A stretch of 64,000 nt of DNA from CAZSHX01 sp964606895 (GTDB lineage Bacteria > Bacteroidota > Ignavibacteria > Kapaibacteriales > UBA2268), in the NCBI GenBank assembly GCA_964606895.1, contig CAZSHX010000010.1, forward strand, positions 16,054-80,053. The letters run 5' to 3'. Under the pieces are notes generated by a model. The model had not been told where the DNA came from. It made no database searches and saw only the letters and a program-made list of their open reading frames with translations. A program made the translations under genes and the position numbers. Of this stretch, positions 17,464-26,300 are shown piece after piece (within the stretch, counting starts at the first letter, position 1; every line of letters begins with the position of its first letter).

Positions 17464-18972
17464 TTAAGGCATTTCGAGTGCGATAATTCGATTCGAGTCC
17501 TTATATTTAATTTGCAGGAGAAGAGGTTCTCCCGATTTTTTGGAATCAATAATTTTCTTCAATTGTTTGACAGAAGTAATTTTCTCCCTGTCGGCTTTGG
17601 TAATAACACCTTCGGGCATTATACCCCTTTGCAGGGCAATACCTTTTCTTTCAACACGCAGAATTGAAACGCCGTAATCAACTTTCACCGATTCCATCTG
17701 CTTTTTGCTTAGAGGTTCAACAGTAAATCCGAGTTTGTCAAACGATGTTGTTTTGCTTTCGGTTTCAGCTTCATCATCGCCTGTAACTGCTTCGCTTGTA
17801 CCTTCATTGTCGGCTAAATCTTTAGCTTCGAGCTTAACCGATTTGTTGAATTTTTTGCCGTCTCTCCAAATTGTAAGATTCACACTTTCGTTTGGTCTGT
17901 GCTTAATCACTTCGGCTTGCAAATCATTTGAAGTTTTCAGCGGTTTGCCGTTGATTTCCAAAATAACATCGCCGGGTTCAATCTTTGCTTTTTCGGCAGG
18001 ACTGTCCTTGATAACGTCATTAACAACAGCACCTTCAACTTTGTCCAAACCTAAAGATTTGGCAACAACTTCGTCAATAGTTCTGATTTGTACTCCAATG
18101 TAACCACGGGTAACTTTGCCATTATGGATGATTTCGGTGATAACAGGTTTAACAATATCAATGGGAATGGCAAAGCCATAACCGATGTAAGTACCTGTCT
18201 TGGTTGCAATAGCAGTATTGATACCGATTAGACTTCCTTCAAGATTGAAAAGTCCGCCACCGCTGTTTCCCGGGTTAATTGCGGCATCTGTCTGAATAAA
18301 GTTTTCGACACCGTAACCACCTTTGTCCCTAAGTAACGCAAGACCGCCTCTGCCGATAGCACTAACTATTCCTGCAGTAACTGTTGAGTTCAAACCCAAT
18401 GGATTACCAACGGCTATGACCATTTCGCCAACCTTAACTTCATCAATTTCGCCAAAATGAACATAGGGATAATTGCTTCCTTCGATTTTGATAATCGCAA
18501 GGTCAGTGTATGGGTCTGTACCGATAAGTTTGGCTTTGTATTCCTTTTTGTCGTCGGTTGTAACTTTTATTTCAGTAGAATTCTCGACAACATGATTGTT
18601 TGTTATAATGTATCCATCAGGCGAAACAAAAACGCCTGAGCCTCCGCCTTCCTGCGGTTCATTGTCACCCGGCTGACCGAAGAATTTAAAAAACTCCTGA
18701 AAATCATCCCTGAATTGGTTGTTGTCAGTTTTTGATTTAAACGTTACTTTAATGCTGACGACTGTGGGAAGAACTGCTTTTGAAGCTTCCTGCATAGCGT
18801 TGTTCAAAGCCTTGATATGGTCGTTCATAACAATCGGTGCTTTGTCTGCTCCGATTTTCTCTTCAGCGAAGAGATGCGACAGCAAATTCGGGTTAAGAAT
18901 TGTGAATATTAAAAAGAACACAGCAAGCGATATTCCCAAAATTCCAGCCGATTTTGCATAATTTCTTTTCAT
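17464..18972 (-). CDS. Periplasmic serine protease Do/HtrA (DegP/DegQ family)
   Basis: A 502-residue protein, anchored or exported by the hydrophobic N-terminal segment (about 8-28). The trypsin-like domain has His in ITNNHVVEN (about 128), Asp in YTDLAIIKI (about 158) and Ser in INPGNSGGGLFN (about 236). PDZ1 follows with GYIGVQIRTID and GDVILEINGKPL. A second, more degenerate PDZ lies at the C-terminus (LGFTVEPLSKKQ, VITKADREKI). It acts in envelope protein quality control. The second of two adjacent ATGs is chosen because a strong AAGGAGG lies seven bases upstream of it; the first, at 18975, gives one more Met. It is last in a leftward run of envelope genes. Confidence 0.94.
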   Translation of the reverse strand: MKRNYAKSAGILGISLAVFFLIFTILNPNLLSHLFAEEKIGADKAPIVMNDHIKALNNAMQEASKAVLPTVVSIKVTFKSKTDNNQFRDDFQEFFKFFGQPGDNEPQEGGGSGVFVSPDGYIITNNHVVENSTEIKVTTDDKKEYKAKLIGTDPYTDLAIIKIEGSNYPYVHFGEIDEVKVGEMVIAVGNPLGLNSTVTAGIVSAIGRGGLALLRDKGGYGVENFIQTDAAINPGNSGGGLFNLEGSLIGINTAIATKTGTYIGYGFAIPIDIVKPVITEIIHNGKVTRGYIGVQIRTIDEVVAKSLGLDKVEGAVVNDVIKDSPAEKAKIEPGDVILEINGKPLKTSNDLQAEVIKHRPNESVNLTIWRDGKKFNKSVKLEAKDLADNEGTSEAVTGDDEAETESKTTSFDKLGFTVEPLSKKQMESVKVDYGVSILRVERKGIALQRGIMPEGVITKADREKITSVKQLKKIIDSKKSGEPLLLQIKYKDSNRIIALEMP

Positions 18973-18979
18973 CATGAAA

Positions 18980-18986
18980 CCTCCTT
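18980..18986 (-). promoter_or_regulatory. Strong Shine-Dalgarno of htrA
   Basis: AAGGAGG on the minus strand, four bases from the first ATG and seven from the second. Such a perfect site is unusual among the genes in this window, most of which have weak or no Shine-Dalgarno. Confidence 0.75.
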
Positions 18987-19092
18987 AAAAAACCTATAAT
19001 AATGTAATAATTAATAAAATAAACGAAAATAAAATAATTTCATTTTTTGAAATTTGTCAAAAAATATTTCTATATGGCGATATAATAGAAAA

Positions 19093-19656
19093 TTATTGTA
19101 TCAATTTGCCATCAGCCATTACCATAGGATAGTCGGGGACAATAACACCTTTTTTAATTTTTTTCAGTTTATTCTGAGAAAGGGTTTTTCTGATTGGGGA
19201 GAGCTTTTCAAAGAACAGAATACCGTTCAAATGGTCAATCTCATGCTGCATAACACGGGCTAAAAGCTCGGTTGCCTGCATTGTTTTTTCTTTTAAATCT
19301 TTATCAAGGAACTTAACTTCAATTTCGCTTGGGCGAATAACCGTTTCACGTAGTGTTGGGACACTCAGGCAGCCTTCTTCGTAATCAATTTCCTCATCTG
19401 AAAAAGCAGTGATTTGAGGATTTATCATTGTTAAAGGCAGATAAGGAGATTTTTCGTAGAAATAACCGATATCAATAACGATTAAAGATTTGGAAATACC
19501 AACTTGATTGGCGGCAAGTCCGACACCTTCAGCAATATGCATGGTTTCGTACATATCGTCAATCAAAGTCAACATTTCTTTGTTAACTTCGGTTATTTCC
19601 TCGGTTTTCTTTTTTAAAACGGGATGAAAACAGTTATATATTGGTAGTAATGCCAT
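19093..19656 (-). CDS. def: Peptide deformylase
   Basis: Removes the formyl group from the initiator methionine of nascent proteins; cytosolic Fe/Zn enzyme. 187 residues. All three motifs are present: GVGLAANQVG (about 45-54), EEGCLSVP with the metal Cys (about 94-101) and QHEIDHLNGILF with two metal His (about 136-147). It sits between ostA-like and htrA genes on the same strand, with 34 bases to the former and about 120 to the latter. Confidence 0.96.
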   Translation of the reverse strand: MALLPIYNCFHPVLKKKTEEITEVNKEMLTLIDDMYETMHIAEGVGLAANQVGISKSLIVIDIGYFYEKSPYLPLTMINPQITAFSDEEIDYEEGCLSVPTLRETVIRPSEIEVKFLDKDLKEKTMQATELLARVMQHEIDHLNGILFFEKLSPIRKTLSQNKLKKIKKGVIVPDYPMVMADGKLIQ

Positions 19657-19690
19657 TCAGTTTGATAATTTTAAAAAACGTATTAACGGA

Positions 19691-21142
19691 TTAATCTTTG
19701 ATTTCATTTTTTTGATTATTCAATAATTTTTCTTTGAAATACTTATTCAGTGTAAGTCGGGGCTTGCTGTCGCTCCATCTGAAATTAGGGAGATAATATT
19801 CTTTGGGAGCAATGATGATTACTTCGGGGAAATATTCACCTTGTATTCCGCCAAGCCATCGGATGTTTTCAGCCTCACCTTTAATGAATTCAACATTTAA
19901 AGTATCGGAACTATTTCGGGCGGCTCCGTCTTCTCCGTCCTGATTACGCATGTAGTAAAGGCTTTTAGCATTGCCATTGCTGACAATAGCCCTGATAGTA
20001 TCTTCAGCAAATTTGATTTCTATTTCATTACCGATTATTTGATTTATTCTGCTTAAATCCATTGTGTCTTCACGGGTTGCCGCAAGTGAATTTCCGTAAG
20101 CATGGATTGATGATAACTTGTTATTGGGCATAAAAATTACTATTGAATCAGAATGAAGCTGGGTGGAATCATTCCAAACAATCGGAGTTCCTTCAAGAAT
20201 TATCAAACCCTGTCTTTTATAAAATGTAGCGTTGTTGCTCATGGTTGATAGACTTTTTCGGGAAATTTTTACGCTGTCTTTGAATAGAAAAATTTCGTCA
20301 TTATATCTCATTTGCTCCATAACTTTTGCAACGACACTCATCGTATCATATTCGAGCCATGTACTGTCCTTTTGAGCAAGTTTAAAAGAATCGGCAAGAA
20401 CAGTAATCTTTTTTGTTTTTCTACTGCTGTCTATCTGGTTGAGAATCGGGTTCCCTTTGGCAAGGGTATATCTTTTTTCAGGTATATTGAAGATTGTATC
20501 TCCTGTCAGATACGAATTATTATATTTTCCCCTGACCAAAACGTTTCCATAAGCATAGCTTTCCTGCGTAGCTCTGTAATATTCGCCGAAATCGGCTGTT
20601 ATAACGGAAGAATCATCCTCAACTTTAATATTCCCGTAAGCAAAACTTTTTCTGGTGCGTCTGTTATATTGGATTCGGTCTGCAGTTATTTTTACGGTAT
20701 CGTCGGAGGCGATGACATCTTTTTCAAAATCAGCAATCAAGGTTACAGTTGAGTAGGTTCCTTGTCTTGCAGTTAGTCTTTGGTTTTTGTCGTCAATAAT
20801 CACTCCTTCGTAAGCATAGGCAAGATTTGTGTTGCCATTCCAATTGATTCTCGGAGCTTTGAGAATCATATCTTCCTGCGTTACTACAACATTCCCTGTT
20901 AGTTCTGCCCTGTTTTCATCAAGAAATTGAGTCGCTTTGTCAGAAATAACATGCACATTACCCTGAACAAAGCGAACATGACCTTCGAACATTCGGATAG
21001 TGCCTTCTTCCAACTTATTTCCAACAAGACTATCGGCATATTTCAATTCGATAGGTTTTCCGTTGTTTTCCTGAGAATACAGCGAGCCTGCTAAAAGTAA
21101 AAATGCAAAAAATGAATAGGCAAAGAATGATGATCTTTTCAA
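19691..21142 (-). CDS. OstA/LptA-like LPS transport protein
   Basis: A 483-residue exported protein with a signal peptide (FFAYSFFAFLLLAGSLYSQ). Short repeats of the OstA beta-jellyroll type run along it, e.g. FEGHVRFVQGNVHVISDKAT, ELTGNVVVTQEDM, AYGNIKVEDDSSVITAD, EGTPIVWNDSTQLHSDSI. LptA-type jellyrolls form the periplasmic bridge that carries lipopolysaccharide to the outer membrane. At 483 residues it is far longer than a classic LptA and resembles the multi-repeat OstA-like proteins of Bacteroidota. Partners LptB/C/D are not in the window. Confidence 0.75.
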   Translation of the reverse strand: MKRSSFFAYSFFAFLLLAGSLYSQENNGKPIELKYADSLVGNKLEEGTIRMFEGHVRFVQGNVHVISDKATQFLDENRAELTGNVVVTQEDMILKAPRINWNGNTNLAYAYEGVIIDDKNQRLTARQGTYSTVTLIADFEKDVIASDDTVKITADRIQYNRRTRKSFAYGNIKVEDDSSVITADFGEYYRATQESYAYGNVLVRGKYNNSYLTGDTIFNIPEKRYTLAKGNPILNQIDSSRKTKKITVLADSFKLAQKDSTWLEYDTMSVVAKVMEQMRYNDEIFLFKDSVKISRKSLSTMSNNATFYKRQGLIILEGTPIVWNDSTQLHSDSIVIFMPNNKLSSIHAYGNSLAATREDTMDLSRINQIIGNEIEIKFAEDTIRAIVSNGNAKSLYYMRNQDGEDGAARNSSDTLNVEFIKGEAENIRWLGGIQGEYFPEVIIIAPKEYYLPNFRWSDSKPRLTLNKYFKEKLLNNQKNEIKD

Positions 21143-21186
21143 ATAAAACTCAAAATGATTGTTCTAAAAATATATAGTCTGATTTA

Positions 21187-21837
21187 TCATCGTTTTATTT
21201 TTAAACATGCTGATTCTTCCACATCACGGTGATATATATATGTGCTGATTTCTGTTTTGGCAATAATTACATTTGCTTTTTGAGCAATTTCGAAAAACAT
21301 TGAATCATCGCTATATGGGACTATAGGGAAATATCCTATTTTGTCGAATACATATCCTTTAATAAAAAATGTTCCGCCAACGATACAATCATTAATATTT
21401 ATTAAATAATTACATGAATTCTTATCGGGTATGAATTGATTGCCGATTATCCGGACACCACCGTGCAAAAATTCAATTTCAGGTCTGTCCGTTAGGATTT
21501 TCTTTCTGATTAATAAATGATTTGGATGATATTCATCATCAGAATCAAGAAAAGTAATGTATTTTCCTGAAGAATTCAATATCCCAGAGTTCTTAGCGTG
21601 AGGTGAGCCATGATTTGATTGGAAAATATATTTGAAGTTTCGATTGGAAAAAATAATATCTTTTAGTATATCGAAAGTCTCGTCTGTACTTCCGTCATCA
21701 ACAATAATAGCTTCAAAATCTGGTTCAGACTGCCCTAATAGAGAGTTTACAGCACGTAAAACAGTTTTTTCTCTGTTGTAAGTTGTAATTATTACAGAGA
21801 AAAAATATTTTTCAATTTGATTAGAGAGATTTTCCAA
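21187..21837 (-). CDS. Family 2 glycosyltransferase
   Basis: A 216-residue GT-A enzyme: FSVIITTYNREKTVLRAVNS (nucleotide-binding start), AIIVDDGSTDETF, HAKNSGILNSSGKYITFLDS followed by DDEY (the DxD metal motif), then YSDDSMFF. It probably transfers a sugar to a polysaccharide or LPS precursor; donor and acceptor are unknown. The length is short, so it has the catalytic domain and little else. It lies 11 bases after the histidine kinase stop and 44 before the OstA-like start, in one operon-like run. Confidence 0.88.
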   Translation of the reverse strand: MENLSNQIEKYFFSVIITTYNREKTVLRAVNSLLGQSEPDFEAIIVDDGSTDETFDILKDIIFSNRNFKYIFQSNHGSPHAKNSGILNSSGKYITFLDSDDEYHPNHLLIRKKILTDRPEIEFLHGGVRIIGNQFIPDKNSCNYLININDCIVGGTFFIKGYVFDKIGYFPIVPYSDDSMFFEIAQKANVIIAKTEISTYIYHRDVEESACLKIKR

Positions 21838-21848
21838 AGAAAAACTAA

Positions 21849-23414
21849 TTATTCTGCAGGATCATTAATCTCGAAAATCATTGGAATTGAGAAAGCAAAA
21901 GTAGAACCTTTTCCTAAAGTGCTTTTCACCCATACACTTCCCTTGTGAGCTTCAATCAGCTTTTTGACAATCCACAAGCCAAATCCTGATGAATGTTCGC
22001 CGCCGGTTGGCTGAGCACTTAGTTTGACACCTCTTTGGAAAGCTTGAGTAATGTCTTCTTCCGACAAGCCAAGACCATTATCGCTAATTTCAACTACAAG
22101 ATGGTCTTCTTTGATTTTTGAGAGTATTCTTACTTTTCCGCCTGAATGGGAGAATTTGATTGCATTTGAAATAAGATTGTCAAGGACTTCATCAATCTTC
22201 TGATAGTCCATATATGTTTCAGGAATATCTTCTGCAAGGTCGAGCAGTACGCTGATTGATTTATTAGTAGCACTGATTGTATTCCTTTTTTGAACATCTT
22301 TAATGATATCACGAAGATCAACTTTATCTAAATTGAGATTAATGAAATTGCTTTCAAGGGATAAAATTCTGGTTACTTCCTGAGAAAGGGAAACTATTTT
22401 CTTAGTAGTCTCGAAAATATCATTTATTACTTCCTGTTGTTCGGAAGCAGTCAGGTCGTAGGAGCGGAGTAGCTCAACAAGGCTTTTAATCAAAGCGGCT
22501 GGGTTCTTGATATCATGAATGACGACGGCAAATAAATCATCTTTTTGAGTTTGAAGTTCTTCAAGTTCAACTTTGCTTTTAGATAATCTGTCAATATGGT
22601 CCTTCAATTCCTTATTTTGGACATACATGTCCCTGCTTCTTAATTGCAATGCGTCAATCTGACCACGGAGAGCAACAATTTCTGCTTTCAAGTTGCTATT
22701 TTCAACTTGAAATCTGTCAATCTGAATTTTAGGAACAGTAATAAGTGTATCATCTGCCATATTTGAAATCCTTATATTTCGTTTTGGTTTCTTACTATTT
22801 TTTGATTTTTTTCGAAGAACTATTATTGCCAAAAAAAATGCAACTATAGCAATCACAAATATATAATAATAATTTTTGAAAACATCAATAAAATATGATT
22901 TATTTAATGAATCGCTTTGTTGAATCTCTTCTTTTTTCAGAGAATTCTTTGTGATGCTATCTTTTAATTGCTTACTTCTTTTTACAACTGCGGCATATTT
23001 ATTATTTACTTCAAAACTAATTTCCAAAGGAACGGCATTCCATTTTTTTTGGGGAGCAAAAGCTTCGATTCGAAGCAAATAGACACTTTCTGGTAAACCT
23101 TTGAAGCTGATTACTGTTTTATTGGTAGTATAGAAGGTTTCTTCCTTGTTGTTTTTAATAATGATTTTGAAAACAAAAGCAACAAAGTCTTCCTTTTTGG
23201 CATCACAATGATAAATGAAAGTGGTTGAATCGGTCGAAGCAAAAACAATGGATGATAATTCATCCGGCAATAGCCTGTAATCATTAATCTTAACACCATC
23301 TAAAACAACCTTCTTGCTTTCAGATTTTTCTATCTGAGCAAAAGATGTGGCGGTAAGTAATAATCCAAAAAAAATAAACCGAAAAATAATAATATTTTTT
23401 CGAAAAATAATAAT
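21849..23414 (-). CDS. Membrane sensor histidine kinase, start codon unclear
   Basis: The domain order is signal peptide or TM, a periplasmic beta-rich sensor (about 150 residues), one TM (YYYIFVIAIVAFFLAIIVL), a coiled coil (NSNLKAEIVALRGQID, ELKDHIDRLSKSKVELEEL), HisKA with phospho-His in VVIHDIKNPAALI, and HATPase (DNLISNAIKFS, DNGLGLSE, GFGLWIVKKL). The first ATG/GTG/TTG in frame is a TTG at 23270, but the frame stays open upstream to a TGA at 23418 and encodes a convincing signal peptide (RFIFFGLLLTATSFAQ). That stretch has only ATT/ATA codons near its beginning, so a rare ATT start or a mutation of the start is likely. I give the longer form. No cognate regulator is adjacent. Confidence 0.8.
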   Translation of the reverse strand: MIIFRKNIIIFRFIFFGLLLTATSFAQIEKSESKKVVLDGVKINDYRLLPDELSSIVFASTDSTTFIYHCDAKKEDFVAFVFKIIIKNNKEETFYTTNKTVISFKGLPESVYLLRIEAFAPQKKWNAVPLEISFEVNNKYAAVVKRSKQLKDSITKNSLKKEEIQQSDSLNKSYFIDVFKNYYYIFVIAIVAFFLAIIVLRKKSKNSKKPKRNIRISNMADDTLITVPKIQIDRFQVENSNLKAEIVALRGQIDALQLRSRDMYVQNKELKDHIDRLSKSKVELEELQTQKDDLFAVVIHDIKNPAALIKSLVELLRSYDLTASEQQEVINDIFETTKKIVSLSQEVTRILSLESNFINLNLDKVDLRDIIKDVQKRNTISATNKSISVLLDLAEDIPETYMDYQKIDEVLDNLISNAIKFSHSGGKVRILSKIKEDHLVVEISDNGLGLSEEDITQAFQRGVKLSAQPTGGEHSSGFGLWIVKKLIEAHKGSVWVKSTLGKGSTFAFSIPMIFEINDPAE

Positions 23415-23416
23415 AT
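23380..23416. repeat. 21-bp tandem duplication at the kinase N-terminus
   Basis: CGAAAAATAATAATAT occurs at 23380-23395 and at 23401-23416, a 21-base (seven-codon) offset that keeps the kinase frame. It lies exactly where the start codon should be. Confidence 0.8.
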
Positions 23417-23423
23417 GTCAATC

Positions 23424-24152
23424 CTATTCAGTTATAAAAGCTTTTCGTCTCAATAATTCTGCCTGATGTCTTTTCTTAATCTTATTTTTAACGATAGCAT
23501 TACTCAAAATTCTATAAACGTCAAAAAAATTCGAAAAAGGATAATGTGGAATCCTTTTTTCGTTACAATATGCCGCAAGATTCTTTTTGGCAAAAACCAC
23601 ATCTGCATGTTCGGCAATACAGTAATCAGAAAATCCGTCCCCGACAAATACTGATATAGTATTTTCATCCAGGCAACTCAACATTGCATTTCTTTTGCAT
23701 GATGCACTATTGCAGTTACACGATTCATCTGCAAGAGGAAAAACAGGTTTTATTCTTCCTTGCACATCTGCAAAAAGTAAATTACAAAAAATTTTCAGAT
23801 TTTCCAGTTTGTTTTTTTTCAATATGGGTTTTATATAGACATCAAAACCGTCACTTACAATTGTAACGTCAATATTTTTTGAAAAACAAAATTCGAAAAA
23901 TTTTAAAAAATATGGGTCTATTGCGTTTTCGAGAGCGAAATTTTCAATTTCATCACTTGTTAATCCAATTTTTAAACTCTCAATTACTTTATTGTAATAA
24001 TTCTTAATTGAAATATCCCCATTAATGAGTTCAGTATGGAATGGTTCAAATTCACCAAATCTTTTAAAAAATTCATTTCCTACATCATTCACAGCAACAG
24101 TACCGTCGAAATCACAAAAAACACTTATATCAAATTTCGCTTTTTTATCCAC
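23424..24152 (-). CDS. HAD-IB phosphatase (MtnX/SerB-like)
   Basis: A 242-residue cytosolic phosphatase. Motif I is VFCDFDGTVAVNDVG (about 10-24), motif II VTIVSDGFD (about 95-103), motif IV VFVGDGFSDYCIAEHADVVF (about 165-184). The sequence DGFDVYIKPIL and the C-terminal part resemble the MtnX-like group (2-hydroxy-3-keto-5-methylthiopentenyl-1-phosphate phosphatase), but phosphoserine phosphatase-like activity is also possible. A Cys-rich insert (ESCNCNSASCKR) is unusual. It is followed immediately by the histidine kinase. Confidence 0.75.
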   Translation of the reverse strand: MDKKAKFDISVFCDFDGTVAVNDVGNEFFKRFGEFEPFHTELINGDISIKNYYNKVIESLKIGLTSDEIENFALENAIDPYFLKFFEFCFSKNIDVTIVSDGFDVYIKPILKKNKLENLKIFCNLLFADVQGRIKPVFPLADESCNCNSASCKRNAMLSCLDENTISVFVGDGFSDYCIAEHADVVFAKKNLAAYCNEKRIPHYPFSNFFDVYRILSNAIVKNKIKKRHQAELLRRKAFITE

Positions 24153-24245
24153 AAAAAAATTCCAAATACAAATTTATTAGAAAATATTCGTTCAAAATTA
24201 ATAAATTTGTCAGACATAATTGTTTGAAAAAATGAAAGTTGCAAA

Positions 24246-25136
24246 TTGAAAGAATTTTTAAAGAGATTATTGGTGATATTAGTCGCTATTCCAATATCAG
24301 TTTGGATAATTTATCGTGGTGAATTATATTTTGGAATTGTTGTTCTTTTGCTTTCTTCCATCACCTTGTGGGAGTATTACAAACTCCTTGAAAAGAAAGG
24401 TGCCAAACCGTTAATTGCTCTTGGACTGGTATCTCATGTTCTTTTACTGGCGGCTATATATATTAATCTGAAAGTAAATTTCAGGGCTGAAATTTTACTT
24501 GGTATTTTGTCAATGGCGGCAGTTTTTTCATCAGGTATTTTAATCTGGACCAAAAGGGAAAGTGCGGCATTGAGCTTTGCCTCAACATTGTCGGGATTAT
24601 TATATGTAACTGTGGCATTTGTATTTCTGATTGTCTTAAGGGAAATAAGCAATTATACTGCTATCTCAAATCACTTTTTCAGACTTTCCAACACCACAAA
24701 TTTAGGTGGCGGACTTGTGGTGACAATTTTCTTATCGGTTTGGATTTGTGATACTGCCGCTTATCTTTCTGGTATGGCTTTTGGCAGGCACAAACTTATT
24801 CCTTCCGTTAGTCCTAAAAAAACATGGGAGGGTGCAATAGGTGGATTTATTGGTGCTGTTTTAGCCTTCTTTATTTTTGCAAGTTTTCTAATGCCTACAT
24901 TCAATTATATTCACGCAATAATCTGTGGAATAATAGTTGGTACAATCGGACAAATCGGAGATTTGGCTGAATCAAAACTAAAAAGAGATGCTGAGATTAA
25001 AGACAGCTCCCACATTATTCCAGGGCATGGTGGAATGCTTGATAGGTTTGATAGCATTCTCTTTGCTGTACCTGCAGTTGCAGTTTATATGTTTGTTACC
25101 TATACGGTTAGTGAATTGCTATCTGTACTTCCTTAA
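24246..25136 (+). CDS. cdsA: Phosphatidate cytidylyltransferase
   Basis: Makes CDP-diacylglycerol from CTP and phosphatidic acid in the inner membrane, the branch point of phospholipid synthesis. 296 residues with about eight TM helices. The C-terminal signature SPKKTWEGAIGG and GDLAESKLKRDAEIKDSSH then GHGGMLDRFDSI match CDS enzymes. The start is a TTG at 24246; the only nearby ATG (24232) is out of frame and stops after five codons. It is divergent from the HAD phosphatase, with 93 bases between them. Confidence 0.94.
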   Translation: MKEFLKRLLVILVAIPISVWIIYRGELYFGIVVLLLSSITLWEYYKLLEKKGAKPLIALGLVSHVLLLAAIYINLKVNFRAEILLGILSMAAVFSSGILIWTKRESAALSFASTLSGLLYVTVAFVFLIVLREISNYTAISNHFFRLSNTTNLGGGLVVTIFLSVWICDTAAYLSGMAFGRHKLIPSVSPKKTWEGAIGGFIGAVLAFFIFASFLMPTFNYIHAIICGIIVGTIGQIGDLAESKLKRDAEIKDSSHIIPGHGGMLDRFDSILFAVPAVAVYMFVTYTVSELLSVLP

Positions 25137-25202
25137 AATCAAATTTGAATTAATTCGTTAATCAATTGATTTTATAAGTATTTAAGAAATTGGGATATAT
25201 AG

Positions 25203-26300
25203 ATGAATAAAAACAGAGTTCTTGTCGGGATGTCTGGCGGTGTTGATTCTTCGGTTGCCGCGGCACTCCTTGTCGAGCAGGGATGGGATGTTATCGGATT
25301 AACCATTACACCTTTTAAAATAGATGATGAATGCAGAGTGAAACTCCACGAACGTAGCTGTTGTGACTATCAGAGTATTATTGATTCAATGGATATCTGC
25401 GAAAAGCTTGGGATTCCTCATCATTTCATTGATTTATCCGAGGCTTTTAAAACTAATATTGTTGATAATTTCGTTAGTGAATACCTAAATGGGCGAACTC
25501 CAAATCCTTGCGTGAATTGCAACCCTGCAATTAAATGGGGCGGGATTTTGAGCAAAGCAGATGAACTGGATGCTTATTATATGGCTACTGGTCATTATGC
25601 TTCGGTCTCATTTTCAGAAGAAACGGGCAGATATTTTATTTCTAAAGGTTCAGACTCAGCCAAAGACCAATCCTATTTTCTATGGAAATTAAGTCAGGAA
25701 CAAATCTCCCGAACAGTATTTCCAATCGGTGAAATGGTCAAAGATAACACTCGTGAACTTGCAAGGAAATACAATCTCAAAGTATCCGAAAAGCTCGATT
25801 CACAGGAAGTTTGTTTTGTGCCTGATAATGATTACCGAACATTTCTTGAAAAAAAAGCAGAAAATTCTCTTGAAATTTTCAAAGAGGGACAGATTTTATT
25901 CGATGGTATTGTTGTCGGAAAGCACAAAGGCTACCCTTTTTACACAATTGGTCAGCGAAAAGGACTCGGAGTGTCTTACCACAAACCTTTGTTCGTAAAA
26001 AACATTATTCCCGAAACAAACACAGTAGAAGTCGGCGTTGACGAGGAACTATTTGCAACAGGACTGATTGCAACAGATATAAATTTAATAAAGTATGACT
26101 CATTTGATTCAGAAAAGCAATTCATTGTAAAAATTCGCTATCGGGACCCTGGCGAAGAAGCAATTTGCAAAATAAATTCTGACGGAAAACTTGAAATTTC
26201 TTTTTTGAAAGCCAGAAGGGCTATTGCTCCCGGACAGTCAGTTGTTATTTACGAAGGAAATGATTTGGTGGGTGGTGGAGTTATCGAAAGAGCTGTTTAG
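25203..26300 (+). CDS. mnmA: tRNA-specific 2-thiouridylase MnmA
   Basis: Forms 2-thiouridine at the wobble position 34 of tRNAs for Lys, Glu and Gln. 365 residues. The PP-loop is VGMSGGVDSSVAAALLVEQG (about 8-27). The catalytic Cys pair lies in NPCVNCNPAIKWG (about 102-107) and SQEVCFVPDND (about 201). ATGHYASV, KGSDSAKDQSYFLW and TIGQRKGLGVSY are also conserved. Between the typical motif 1 and the first Cys there is a HERSCCDYQS insertion with two Cys, seen in some Bacteroidota members. The stop overlaps the convergent receptor gene by four bases. Confidence 0.95.
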   Translation: MNKNRVLVGMSGGVDSSVAAALLVEQGWDVIGLTITPFKIDDECRVKLHERSCCDYQSIIDSMDICEKLGIPHHFIDLSEAFKTNIVDNFVSEYLNGRTPNPCVNCNPAIKWGGILSKADELDAYYMATGHYASVSFSEETGRYFISKGSDSAKDQSYFLWKLSQEQISRTVFPIGEMVKDNTRELARKYNLKVSEKLDSQEVCFVPDNDYRTFLEKKAENSLEIFKEGQILFDGIVVGKHKGYPFYTIGQRKGLGVSYHKPLFVKNIIPETNTVEVGVDEELFATGLIATDINLIKYDSFDSEKQFIVKIRYRDPGEEAICKINSDGKLEISFLKARRAIAPGQSVVIYEGNDLVGGGVIERAV

